Positions 1 through 5,839 of a DNA stretch of 5,981 bases are shown piece after piece (position 1 is the stretch's first letter; each line of letters begins with the position of its first letter). Below the pieces are notes generated by a model. That model worked only from the letters and a program-made list of their open reading frames with translations, was not told the origin of the DNA and made no database searches. Source of the stretch: an uncultured Geobacter sp. (GTDB taxonomy: Bacteria > Desulfobacterota > Desulfuromonadia > Geobacterales > Geobacteraceae); NCBI GenBank assembly GCA_937886325.1, contig CALABV010000011.1, positions 1 through 5,981 of the forward strand, in the 5' to 3' direction. The translations under genes were made by a program, and so were the position numbers.

Positions 1-45
1 GGGCAGGAGTATTTGAAGTGGCATCGGGGGGAGTGGAGGTTGTGA
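1..45 (+). CDS. Possible 3' end of an upstream gene (partial)
   Basis: Frame 1 is open from the window edge to a TGA at 43-45 and reads GQEYLKWHRGEWRL, which has an ordinary protein-like composition (aromatic and charged residues). Frame 3 is also open, up to a TGA at 90-92, and reads less like a protein. The piece is too short to identify. If it is real, the upstream gene points the same way as the NERD gene and ends about 165 nt before it. No terminator hairpin with a T-tract is visible between them. Confidence 0.25.
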   Translation, partial: GQEYLKWHRGEWRL

Positions 46-147
46 GGTGTCAGAATTCATTGATCGTCGATGGGTTATTGATTAAGGATTGATCTCTCCT
101 GACGCGTAGAGATTTCCCCCAAAGAACCAGGCACAGACCTGGGATTT

Positions 148-153
148 CATAAT
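148..153 (+). promoter_or_regulatory. Possible -10 box of the NERD gene
   Basis: CATAAT matches the TATAAT consensus at five of six positions and lies 57 nt before the ATG at 211. No convincing TTGACA-like hexamer sits 16-18 nt upstream, so a sigma70 promoter here would need an activator, or the true promoter lies elsewhere in 46-200. Confidence 0.25.
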
Positions 154-163
154 ACATGACCCC

Positions 164-186
164 CATGCATTTGGATCGCATGCATT
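164..186 (+). repeat. Twin CATGCATT boxes in the NERD leader
   Basis: The 8-mer CATGCATT occurs at 164-171 and again at 179-186, so the copies are 15 nt apart start to start. Each contains the palindrome ATGCAT. They lie between the putative -10 box and the ribosome binding site. Paired palindromic half-sites in a leader can be operator sites, but no adjacent regulator gene is seen, so the role is an inference. Confidence 0.3.
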
Positions 187-200
187 AACCATCATTCTCC

Positions 201-205
201 AGAGG
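201..205 (+). promoter_or_regulatory. Ribosome binding site of the NERD gene
   Basis: AGAGG is separated by 5 nt from the ATG at 211. This supports the first ATG as the start. The next in-frame Met is residue 40, inside the region leading into the conserved NERD core. Confidence 0.6.
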
Positions 206-210
206 TATCC

Positions 211-1236
211 ATGATTCTGAAAAGTAAAGACAGTCGCCAATCAGATATTCAGGAATTGAATCGTCTTCTTAATCTGAAGCCGACAGCTAAACAACGATTC
301 CTCATCGAGCGTGAGCTGAAATGCCTGATGTCCGGTGAACGAAATGAGCAAAACTCTGCATATTACCTGGATTTCAGTTATAAAGATTCGAAAAACTGGG
401 CAGTAATTCATGACTTACGCATAGAACACCGTGGCCGGGTTGCTCAGATAGACCACCTGATCATCAATCGTTTCTTGGATGTTTTTGTTCTTGAGTCGAA
501 GAATTATTATTACGGTGTAAAAATAACTGAAGAGGGGGAGTTTTTGGTTTGGGATGGAAAAACGTATCAAGCTATTGAATCCCCTTACGAACAGAATCAG
601 CGGCACATTGAGGCGCTGCGGCAAGCAATTGTCGACAGAAATCTCGGCCCGAGCAGAATCGGACTCGCCATTCCTATTCGCTTCCGGAATATCATCCTTG
701 TTGCTCCTACTTCAAGATTGGTAAAACCGTCATCTTCCACCTTCGACCTTTCGTGCGTGATTAAAGCAGACGCCTTTATTTCTTTCGCGGATAAGAGCGT
801 GGACAAGAAATCCATTATCGAGGCGCCAAAAATCATTGGTTCGGATACATTACGCGAATTTTCTGAAAAACTGGTACGACTCCATCGTCCAGCAACTATC
901 GACTATGCTGCAAAGTTTGGTTTGAGTGGGGTGGCAGATAGGCAGGCTTATGAAGCGCCGCCTGTGGTTGCAATACAGGAAACTCCTACAAGTACACCAG
1001 TTTACGGCACTGATGAAAATAGGCCTGTATGCAGGAATTGCCGGAGCGAGAATCTTACCATTGTCTATGGTAAGTACGGTTACTACTTCAAGTGCGGGGA
1101 GTGTAACGGCAATACCCCGATAAGAGTCAGCTGTGGCAAGGATGGTCATAATGCGCGTATACGCAAAGAGGGACAGAAATACTTTCGTGAGTGTGCTGAA
1201 TGTGGTAGCAGCACGCTCTATTATGTCAACAAGTAA
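211..1236 (+). CDS. NERD domain nuclease-related protein with C-terminal zinc ribbons
   Basis: This is a 341-residue soluble protein with no signal peptide or membrane segment. The NERD (nuclease-related) domain spans roughly residues 37-150. It shows the early GE pair (G42-E43), the strand containing VAQIDHLII with D81, and ESKN (E95, K97). Together D81 and E95-x-K97 form the PD-(D/E)xK-like catalytic set expected of this family, so a metal-dependent DNase role is inferred. Residues about 150-260 are a linker region I do not recognise. The C-terminus has one clear Cys4 ribbon (C274, C277, C295, C298) and a second, divergent one (C308, H313, C328, C331), probably for nucleic-acid binding. The gene looks more AT-rich than the helicase gene that follows. 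The stop at 1234-1236 is followed in the same frame by another zinc-ribbon remnant, so the present C-terminus may be secondarily shortened. However, I recall NERD proteins that end at the equivalent point, so 341 residues may be normal. The family call is firm; the cellular role is not known. Confidence 0.88.
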   Translation: MILKSKDSRQSDIQELNRLLNLKPTAKQRFLIERELKCLMSGERNEQNSAYYLDFSYKDSKNWAVIHDLRIEHRGRVAQIDHLIINRFLDVFVLESKNYYYGVKITEEGEFLVWDGKTYQAIESPYEQNQRHIEALRQAIVDRNLGPSRIGLAIPIRFRNIILVAPTSRLVKPSSSTFDLSCVIKADAFISFADKSVDKKSIIEAPKIIGSDTLREFSEKLVRLHRPATIDYAAKFGLSGVADRQAYEAPPVVAIQETPTSTPVYGTDENRPVCRNCRSENLTIVYGKYGYYFKCGECNGNTPIRVSCGKDGHNARIRKEGQKYFRECAECGSSTLYYVNK

Positions 1237-1286
1237 GGAGGAGGCGGGGGAAATGGGGAAGTGTCCCTATTTTCCTATTTTCCTCC
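1237..1286 (+). repeat. 50-nt hairpin (REP/MITE-like) element after the NERD stop
   Basis: The ends are inverted: GGAGGA at 1237-1242 pairs with TCCTCC at 1281-1286. After a 4x4 internal loop, 1247-1259 pairs with 1264-1276 (13 pairs, three of them G-T) around an AGTG tetraloop. The core GGGAAGTGTCCCTATTTTCC resembles short intergenic repeats that I recall from many proteobacterial genomes near IS200-like/REP-associated transposases. That resemblance is from memory and not from a search. The hairpin could also stop transcription after the NERD gene, although the following T-rich tract is interrupted by C residues. Its 5' edge, AAGGAGGAGG, is also a near-perfect Shine-Dalgarno sequence. Confidence 0.55.
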
Positions 1287-1407
1287 AGACTGTGGTAGTG
1301 AAATGTCATTGCGCCAATTCAAAAGCGGTCCTAAAACTGGCAAGCATTTTTATGGCTGTGTACCCTGTAAAAAAGGCTGGCCTGCAAATCCTGTTGGTCA
1401 AATGTGA
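1261..1407 (+). pseudogene. Topoisomerase-type zinc-ribbon remnant, in frame with the NERD gene
   Basis: Codons 1288-1407 read DCGSEMSLRQF, then GKHFYGCVPCKKGW, and stop at TGA 1405-1407. This matches the pattern of the C4 ribbon found at the end of bacterial topoisomerase I and many NERD proteins (CPxCG, a basic stretch, GxxFxGC, then C). The first Cys of CPxCG is replaced by Pro (codon 1282-1284), exactly where the preceding hairpin element ends. The frame is that of the NERD gene, whose stop is only 17 codons upstream of the first codon of the recognisable remnant. The simplest reading is that the NERD protein once ended in this ribbon and the element split it off. A GTG at 1261, or re-initiation behind AAGGAGGAGG (1235-1244), could still express a roughly 48-residue peptide. 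It could instead be a leftover of another gene, since an in-frame match has a one-in-three chance. Confidence 0.55.
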
Positions 1408-1422
1408 GCTGTGCTGATGGAA

Positions 1423-1438
1423 GTTGCATCGTTGCAAC
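1423..1438. repeat. Short perfect inverted repeat before the helicase gene
   Basis: GTTGCA (1423-1428) and TGCAAC (1433-1438) are perfect inverted repeats around TCGT. The 6-bp stem has no T-tract, so it is a poor terminator. Its position 41 nt upstream of the helicase start fits an operator, but it may be chance. Confidence 0.3.
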
Positions 1439-1465
1439 CCAGATACTACACACACTTTTCTTGTT

Positions 1466-1469
1466 GAGG
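1466..1469 (+). promoter_or_regulatory. Ribosome binding site of the helicase gene
   Basis: GAGG lies 10 nt upstream of the ATG at 1480. The spacing is at the long end, so translation may be modest. No better-placed alternative start is seen, and the N-terminus from this ATG (LYEALL-like, here IYEALL) looks like others in the family. Confidence 0.45.
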
Positions 1470-1479
1470 CTGTTTCTGG

Positions 1480-4400
1480 ATGAAAAAAGTTGCCCACGGC
1501 ATATACGAAGCTCTTCTTGATGAGTATCTTCGAGACGCCCTTGAGGAGCGGCCAGAACTGAGGACCGTTTTCGGAAAGATCGATCCCGAGGAGCAGCCGA
1601 CAAAATATGCCGCGTTCGTGGCAAAGGTGCTGGAGCAGGCCTTGCGCGAGGAATCTGACTCGGAAAAACGATTGGCGCTCTGCAATCAGATACTTGGGCA
1701 TGTGGCAAACGATCCCGGCAGAAGCCACCTTGAGAGACATCGGCTGGTTCAGCACCAGGAACCGGTACTTCTCGAAATCACCCCTCCGAATTACGGCAAA
1801 TCAAGAATTCCCCGACCCCACACGCCCATTGCGGAAAGCAGCCTCTTCACCGGTTCCCCCCGAGAACCGCAACTTGCCCATGAACTCCTTGAAGAGATGC
1901 GTTCATCCGACGGGGTGGATATCCTGATCTCGTTCATCAAGTGGACGGGGCTGCGGCTGTTGATGCCCGCCTTTGAGGATCTGCGCGACCGCCACATTCA
2001 GGTTCGCGTCATCACGACCTCCTACATGGGGGCCTCGGATGCTCCGGCCGTAGAATGGCTGGCAAGTATGCCGAACGTTCAAGTCCGCGTCTCCTATGAT
2101 ACCGAGCGGACTCGGCTCCACGCCAAGGCGTACCACTTCAGGCGCGACACCGGCTTCTCCACGGCCTATATCGGCTCGGCAAACATGTCGCATGCTGCCA
2201 TCACCAGCGGCCTGGAATGGAATCTCAAGGTTACAGCCCAGGACATGGGGCATATCCTGGAAAAGTTTTCCGTCGAGTTCGAGACCTACTGGAACAGTCG
2301 CGAATTCATCCCTTTCGATCCGGATAATCCGGCCCTGTTCCGCACCGCTATTGACCGAGCCCGGAATGCCCGCCCAAATGGTCCGGTAGTATTCTTTGAC
2401 CTCCATCCCCACCCGTTTCAGGAGCGCATCCTTGAAGCGCTGGACCGGGAGCGAAGCGCCCATGACCGCTGGCGCAACCTGGTGATAGCAGCCACCGGCA
2501 CCGGCAAGACCGTGGTTGCTGCCTTTGACTTCAAGCGGTTCTTCGAGCAGCGCCGAAAACAGGCGCGGCTCCTCTTCGTCGCCCACCGTCAGGAAATCCT
2601 TCAGCAGGCGCAGGCGACCTTCAGCAACGTCCTCCGGGACCAGAACTTTGGTGAACTGCTGGTCGGCCAGAATCAGGCCAATCGCCTGGAGCACCTCTTC
2701 TGTTCGGTCCAGATGCTGTCCAATCGCTGCCTGTGGGAACAGCTGGGTCGTGACTTCTATGACTATATCGTGGTCGATGAGGCCCATCACGGCACCGCGG
2801 CCAGCTATCGGCCCATATTCGACAACTTTGAGCCCAGGATTCTCCTCGGCCTGACCGCCACCCCGGAGCGGATGGACGGGGACAATGTGGCGGCCGATTT
2901 CGGAAACCGTTTCGCCGCCGAGATCCGGCTTCCCGAGGCGCTGGAGGAAAAGCTCCTCTGTCCCTTCCACTATTTCGGGGTCGCCGATCCGATAGCGCTC
3001 AATCAGGACCAGTTCTGGCGCAATGGCAAGTACGACGCGGCAGCTCTGGAAAACGTCTATGTGCTTGATCAGGCCCGGGCGAATCAGCGCGTGGATGCCA
3101 TTCTGGCAGCGCTTACCCGTTACGAACCGGACCTGAACGCAGTCAAGGGGATAGGGTTCTGCGTCACCATCAGCCATGCCGTTCTCATGGCGGAACAGTT
3201 TACCCGGCTGGGCATACCGTCCGGCGCCTTTGTTTCCGGGGTGGACGATGTTCGGTGCCAAGAACTGCTCACTGCTTTGAGGGGGGGAAGTCTCACCTTC
3301 CTCTTTACCGTGGACAAACTGAGCGAAGGGGTTGACGTGCCGGAGATAAACACCGTCCTCTTCCTCCGCCCAACCGAGAGCCTTACCGTCTTCCTCCAGC
3401 AGCTGGGGCGCGGCTTGCGTCATGCACCAGAGAAGGACTGCCTCACCGTCCTCGATTTCGTCGGTCAGGCCCATCGCCGCTACCGCATCGACACCAAGCT
3501 CAAGGCCCTCCTGCCACGTCATCGTTTCTCCATCGATAAGGAGGTGGAACAGGATTTCCCTCATCTCCCGGCCGGTTGCTCCATACAACTCGACCGCCTT
3601 TCCCGCCAGTACGTCCTTGAAAACATCAAGCAGAACCTGGGACGATTGGCGGTGCAGGTTCCCGACCGCCTCCAGACCTTTACAAGCGAGACCGGGCAGG
3701 AACTGACCTTCGGTAATTTTATCCGCTACCATGATTACGAGCCGGAAGTGCTGTTGGCGGCTGAGACCTGGTCGGGATGGAAAGCCAAGGCACAACTTGG
3801 TCCGATCTCCACGGACCCGGATCTGCCAAGGCTTAAAAGGACCCTGGTGAGAGCAGCAACCATAACTGGACCGAAGGAAGCTGAGTTGTTGCGAGCGGTT
3901 CTGGTCAAAATATCCGAAGGGGCGATTACCGAGGCCCTGGCACTGGCCGGAGATTCGGCAATGCTCTTGTACTACCGGATTTGGGGTGACAAGGGGAGCA
4001 ATCTTAGGATTACCTCGCTTGAAGAGGCTTTTCGTCGTCTTGCCGAAAATCCGGCGATTTTGGCCGACCTGGACGAGATCCTTGAGTGGTCACTCGATAC
4101 GACCGAGGTCAGCGGTAAGATACCCGTTCTACCTTATCCCTGCCCTCTTGAGTTGCATGCCCAATACGGCATCAAGGAGATCCAGGCAGCCTTTAGCCGA
4201 GCGAATCTGGAGACAGCCGGACAGACCGGGGTAGGCGTGTTTCATTTCCCGGAACTCAAGACCTATGTGCTGCTCATCACCTTCCAGAAGACCGATAAGG
4301 AATTCTCGCCGAGCACCATGTACGCGGACTACCCCATCAGCAGGGAACTCCTTCATTGGGAGTCTCAATCGACAACAGCGCAGCAGTCCGAGACCGGGCA

Positions 4401-4608
4401 GAACCTGATTCACCATGCAGAGAGGGGTTACACTATCTTGGTTTTTGCCCGTGGGCAGAAGAAGCGCAACGGAGTTACCGTGCCGTTTACCTACCTTGGG
4501 TCTGCGGCACAGGTCAGTTATGAGAGTGAGCGGCCGATCAAGATGGTGTGGCGGTTGAGGCATCCGATGCCGGTGGAGATGTTTGAGAATAATCGGCGGG
4601 GTGGGTAG
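1480..4608 (+). CDS. PLD-nuclease / DEAH helicase / DUF3427 protein
   Basis: This is a 1042-residue multidomain SF2 nucleic-acid enzyme. Residues 1-115 are a helical N-terminal region. Residues about 115-285 are a phospholipase-D-like nuclease domain with HAKAY (H214, K216), GSANMS (232-237) and GLEWN (E246). There is one HxK site per chain, so dimerisation would be needed for a full PLD active site. Residues about 305-680 are the two RecA-like domains: Walker A ATGTGKT (338-344), DEAH (433-436), motif III TATPER (459-464), motif V SEGVDVPE (615-622) and motif VI QQLGRGLR (640-647). Residues about 745-1040 match DUF3427, including FSPSTMYADYPIS and the HWESQS stretch near 959-964. The length and domain order are those of the known PLD-helicase-DUF3427 family, so the gene looks intact. 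ATP-driven DNA translocation coupled to cleavage is inferred. Such proteins often occur in defence or mobile-island contexts. It lies 243 nt after the NERD stop on the same strand, so co-transcription is possible but the gap and hairpin argue for partial uncoupling. Base composition looks more GC-rich than the NERD gene. Confidence 0.93.
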   Translation: MKKVAHGIYEALLDEYLRDALEERPELRTVFGKIDPEEQPTKYAAFVAKVLEQALREESDSEKRLALCNQILGHVANDPGRSHLERHRLVQHQEPVLLEITPPNYGKSRIPRPHTPIAESSLFTGSPREPQLAHELLEEMRSSDGVDILISFIKWTGLRLLMPAFEDLRDRHIQVRVITTSYMGASDAPAVEWLASMPNVQVRVSYDTERTRLHAKAYHFRRDTGFSTAYIGSANMSHAAITSGLEWNLKVTAQDMGHILEKFSVEFETYWNSREFIPFDPDNPALFRTAIDRARNARPNGPVVFFDLHPHPFQERILEALDRERSAHDRWRNLVIAATGTGKTVVAAFDFKRFFEQRRKQARLLFVAHRQEILQQAQATFSNVLRDQNFGELLVGQNQANRLEHLFCSVQMLSNRCLWEQLGRDFYDYIVVDEAHHGTAASYRPIFDNFEPRILLGLTATPERMDGDNVAADFGNRFAAEIRLPEALEEKLLCPFHYFGVADPIALNQDQFWRNGKYDAAALENVYVLDQARANQRVDAILAALTRYEPDLNAVKGIGFCVTISHAVLMAEQFTRLGIPSGAFVSGVDDVRCQELLTALRGGSLTFLFTVDKLSEGVDVPEINTVLFLRPTESLTVFLQQLGRGLRHAPEKDCLTVLDFVGQAHRRYRIDTKLKALLPRHRFSIDKEVEQDFPHLPAGCSIQLDRLSRQYVLENIKQNLGRLAVQVPDRLQTFTSETGQELTFGNFIRYHDYEPEVLLAAETWSGWKAKAQLGPISTDPDLPRLKRTLVRAATITGPKEAELLRAVLVKISEGAITEALALAGDSAMLLYYRIWGDKGSNLRITSLEEAFRRLAENPAILADLDEILEWSLDTTEVSGKIPVLPYPCPLELHAQYGIKEIQAAFSRANLETAGQTGVGVFHFPELKTYVLLITFQKTDKEFSPSTMYADYPISRELLHWESQSTTAQQSETGQNLIHHAERGYTILVFARGQKKRNGVTVPFTYLGSAAQVSYESERPIKMVWRLRHPMPVEMFENNRRGG

Positions 4609-4722
4609 GCAACACTTTCTACATCCAAAGAGGGAAACACATCTACAGATTTATTGAAAGTTGTGATAGCAGTGTGTCTTCAAGTACACCATGAATAACA
4701 ATTTGCCGGGGAGTGAAATTCC

Positions 4723-4851
4723 ATGGGAAACCGATGGGGTCAGGCTTTGAAAGCTTGATAATTTGTCGGGCAGGTCGCAACGAACCGCTCCTGATGCCTT
4801 GTACCCCCTATCCTTGACCGAGGCATATCCCAGAACCCTGTGGGGTCAGGG
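4723..4851 (+). repeat. 129-bp direct repeat, left copy
   Basis: Identical to 5840-5968 except for T at 4746 versus C at 5863, at a constant offset of 1117 nt. It begins ATGGGAAACCGATGGGGTCA and ends in CTGTGGGGTCAGGG. It contains TGGGGTCAGG at both ends (4735-4744 and 4841-4850) and an internal inverted repeat, ATGCCT (4794-4799) with AGGCAT (4821-4826). It has no ORF of its own that I would call a gene. The near identity points to recent duplication, gene conversion or a dispersed repeat family. Confidence 0.92.
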
Positions 4852-4857
4852 CACCCC

Positions 4858-4891
4858 ATGGGGTCAGGCTTTGATAGTTTGATATTTGGTC
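4858..4891 (+). repeat. Partial third copy of the repeat's left end
   Basis: Positions 4858-4874 are identical over 17 nt to 4734-4750 (ATGGGGTCAGGCTTTGA). The following bases, TAGTTTGATATTTGGTC, are a diverged version of AAGCTTGATAATTTGTC in the full repeat. It overlaps the 12-bp palindrome ACCCCATGGGGT at 4853-4864. The diverged state suggests an older member of the same repeat family beside the left copy. Confidence 0.7.
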
Positions 4892-4961
4892 TGCACAACC
4901 AAGGAATCCTCTGGGAACCATGGGGAGAGGTCATGGGTTCGAGCATAGGGGCAGCCATGAG

Positions 4962-4986
4962 AGGCAGATTAGTGCCACCTCTGCCT
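4962..4986 (-). terminator. Weak inverted repeat just after the DUF2442 stop
   Basis: AGGCAGA (4962-4968) and TCTGCCT (4980-4986) form a 7-bp stem with an 11-nt loop, starting 2 nt beyond the stop codon of the minus-strand operon. The placement suits a terminator, but no U-tract follows in the minus-strand transcript, so intrinsic termination would be inefficient. Confidence 0.25.
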
Positions 4987-4987
4987 G

Positions 4988-5515
4988 CTACCTCTTTCCG
5001 AACAGCTCCGCAAACAGCCTCTCGGACCTGGCCAGACCTTCCTCTGTCAATCCCACCGACTTCGCCTTTCCCCTGGGATCGAAGATATACCCTCTCTGAA
5101 AGAGCCTATCCATGACCTCGAAATCGAATCCCTTCCAGGCCCGATAGCCGTCGTGCAGCGTCAGGTAAAGGAGCGCCAGGACGCAGTCGTCAATCCTGCC
5201 CTCGTCGAAATCCACGTCGTCACCCGAACTATTATAGGGTTCGGTTATCTCATGAACCTTGCTCGTCAAAGGAAACCGCTCCGGGTGAAGGATGCTCTCG
5301 AGCTCAAGGTCGATATCAAGCTCCGGCCAGTAAAGGTGATTTTCCGTAGGAAGCTCTACGTGCAGGATCTTCCCGACCGGCGCATCCCGGAACCAGGGGA
5401 ATGTCTCGAAGGGAAGAAATACCTCTTCGGCACCGAGCAGCAGCCAGAACCCGTGCTTCGATATGTTCGTTACTTCAGCCGCCGAAATGTCGTTGCCATG
5501 CGCTGCGTATTTCAT
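4988..5515 (-). CDS. DUF2442 protein with C-terminal DUF6429-like domain
   Basis: This is a 175-residue soluble protein. The start is taken as the ATG at 5515, because GAGGGG at 5528-5523 sits 7 nt upstream. The ATG two codons earlier (5521) would be only 1 nt from that site. Residues 1-85 match DUF2442: NDISAAEVTNIS, HGFWLLL, the FLPFETFPWFRDAPVG stretch and LYWPELDIDLELESI. Residues about 101-172 read like DUF6429: DEGRIDDCVLALLYLTLHDG, RAWKGFD, GKAKSVGLTEEGL. A short polar linker (YNSSGDD) joins them. DUF6429 is usually met as its own small protein, so this is either a natural fusion or two genes joined by loss of a stop. A GTG at 5215 falls exactly at the second domain's start but has no good ribosome binding site. 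The first 41 nt overlap the DUF4160 gene, which suggests translational coupling. Biochemical function is unknown for both domains. Confidence 0.85.
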   Translation of the reverse strand: MKYAAHGNDISAAEVTNISKHGFWLLLGAEEVFLPFETFPWFRDAPVGKILHVELPTENHLYWPELDIDLELESILHPERFPLTSKVHEITEPYNSSGDDVDFDEGRIDDCVLALLYLTLHDGYRAWKGFDFEVMDRLFQRGYIFDPRGKAKSVGLTEEGLARSERLFAELFGKR

Positions 5516-5714
5516 TCTCATGCCCCTCTAACATCCTGCGGACTCTTTCCAGGTCATGGTGGGTCAACCCGTAATTGCGAGCCAGTTCGATTCCGGGTTC
5601 AATCCAGAACTTCGCTTCACCGCCTTCGCCGTGAACATGGATATGCATTCGGGATTCCTCGAGAGAGAAGAAGAAAAACCGGAAACCGCCCTCCCTGAAT
5701 ACGGTAGGACTCAC
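5475..5714 (-). CDS. DUF4160 small protein
   Basis: This is a 79-residue protein with the characteristic DUF4160 features: PTVFREGG near the N-terminus (residues 3-10), an aromatic run (FRFFFF), the histidine-rich HIHVHGEGGEAKFW (24-37), and a helical C-terminus ending in AWQRHFGG. The start is taken as the GTG at 5714, because GGAGGG (5727-5722) lies 7 nt upstream and the family normally begins with MPT or a similar sequence. The in-frame ATG at 5729 would add five residues but overlaps that ribosome binding site and has none of its own. It is the first gene of a two-gene operon with the DUF2442 gene, which it overlaps by 41 nt. DUF4160-DUF2442 neighbours are common across bacteria and have been suspected to be toxin-antitoxin-like. 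Which partner, if either, is toxic cannot be told from the sequence. Confidence 0.85.
   Translation of the reverse strand: MSPTVFREGGFRFFFFSLEESRMHIHVHGEGGEAKFWIEPGIELARNYGLTHHDLERVRRMLEGHENEIRSAWQRHFGG
5523..5528 (-). promoter_or_regulatory. Ribosome binding site that decides the DUF2442 start
   Basis: GAGGGG on the minus strand is 7 nt from the ATG at 5515 and lies inside the DUF4160 coding sequence. It favours 5515 over the ATG at 5521. Confidence 0.6.
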
Positions 5715-5721
5715 GGCCGGA

Positions 5722-5727
5722 CCCTCC
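5722..5727 (-). promoter_or_regulatory. Ribosome binding site that decides the DUF4160 start
   Basis: GGAGGG on the minus strand is 7 nt upstream of the GTG at 5714. It overlaps the upstream in-frame ATG (5729), which is therefore unlikely to be the start. Confidence 0.65.
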
Positions 5728-5773
5728 ATGGGCTGGGTAATAACTGTTTAAATACAAATCGATAGCGTAGATA

Positions 5774-5802
5774 AAAATACGCCGGTCCTGGTGTCAAGTC
5801 AA
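5774..5802 (-). promoter_or_regulatory. Candidate promoter of the DUF4160-DUF2442 operon
   Basis: On the minus strand, TTGACT (5802-5797, five of six to consensus) and TATTTT (5779-5774, four of six) are separated by 17 nt. Transcription would begin near 5767 and give a leader of about 50 nt. The promoter lies between the right-hand direct repeat and the operon, so the cassette carries its own promoter inside the repeats. Confidence 0.5.
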
Positions 5803-5839
5803 GTTGCTGTGTGGTCTAACAGTTTGATTGTTAGCGGAA

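Larger units (their letters stand above)
4609..4987. other. Intergenic region between convergent genes
   Basis: This stretch separates the end of the helicase gene from the end of the minus-strand DUF operon. Positions 4609-4722 hold nothing I recognise. There is no clear terminator after the helicase stop, and the small frame starting at ATG 4691 lacks a ribosome binding site. Positions 4723-4851 are the first copy of a 129-bp direct repeat, 4858-4891 is a partial third copy of its left end, and 4962-4986 is a weak inverted repeat next to the DUF2442 stop. No coding sequence is supported. Confidence 0.6.

Noticed and set aside
127..142. CCAGG/CCTGG inverted repeat in the NERD leader
   Set aside because: It has only 5 bp of stem and no T-tract or further symmetry, so it is too weak to call a terminator or operator.
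1133..1417. Overlapping plus-strand frame of 94 codons crossing the NERD stop
   Set aside because: It reads the second zinc ribbon and the orphan ribbon in the wrong frame and has no family-like features. The ATG at 1253 has a good Shine-Dalgarno spacing, but the resulting 54-residue peptide looks like noise.
1903..3795. Long minus-strand open frame (630 codons) opposite the helicase gene
   Set aside because: It is antisense to clearly conserved helicase motifs. Its translation shows no domain I recognise, and long antisense frames are expected opposite GC-rich genes.
4691..4750. Short frame MNNNLPGSEIPWETDGVRL
   Set aside because: It has no ribosome binding site and runs into the direct repeat. 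It is too short to support.
4740..4958. 72-codon minus-strand frame across the left direct repeat
   Set aside because: It consists almost entirely of repeat sequence, and the equivalent reading at the right repeat is not embedded in a comparable gene.
5231..5236. Perfect TATAAT on the minus strand before the DUF6429-like part
   Set aside because: It lies within coding sequence, has no -35 hexamer at 16-18 nt, and sits only 15 nt before the GTG at 5215. It is likely chance.
5153..5698. 181-codon plus-strand frame opposite the DUF operon
   Set aside because: It is antisense to two recognisable families (DUF2442, DUF4160) and is compositionally a shadow.
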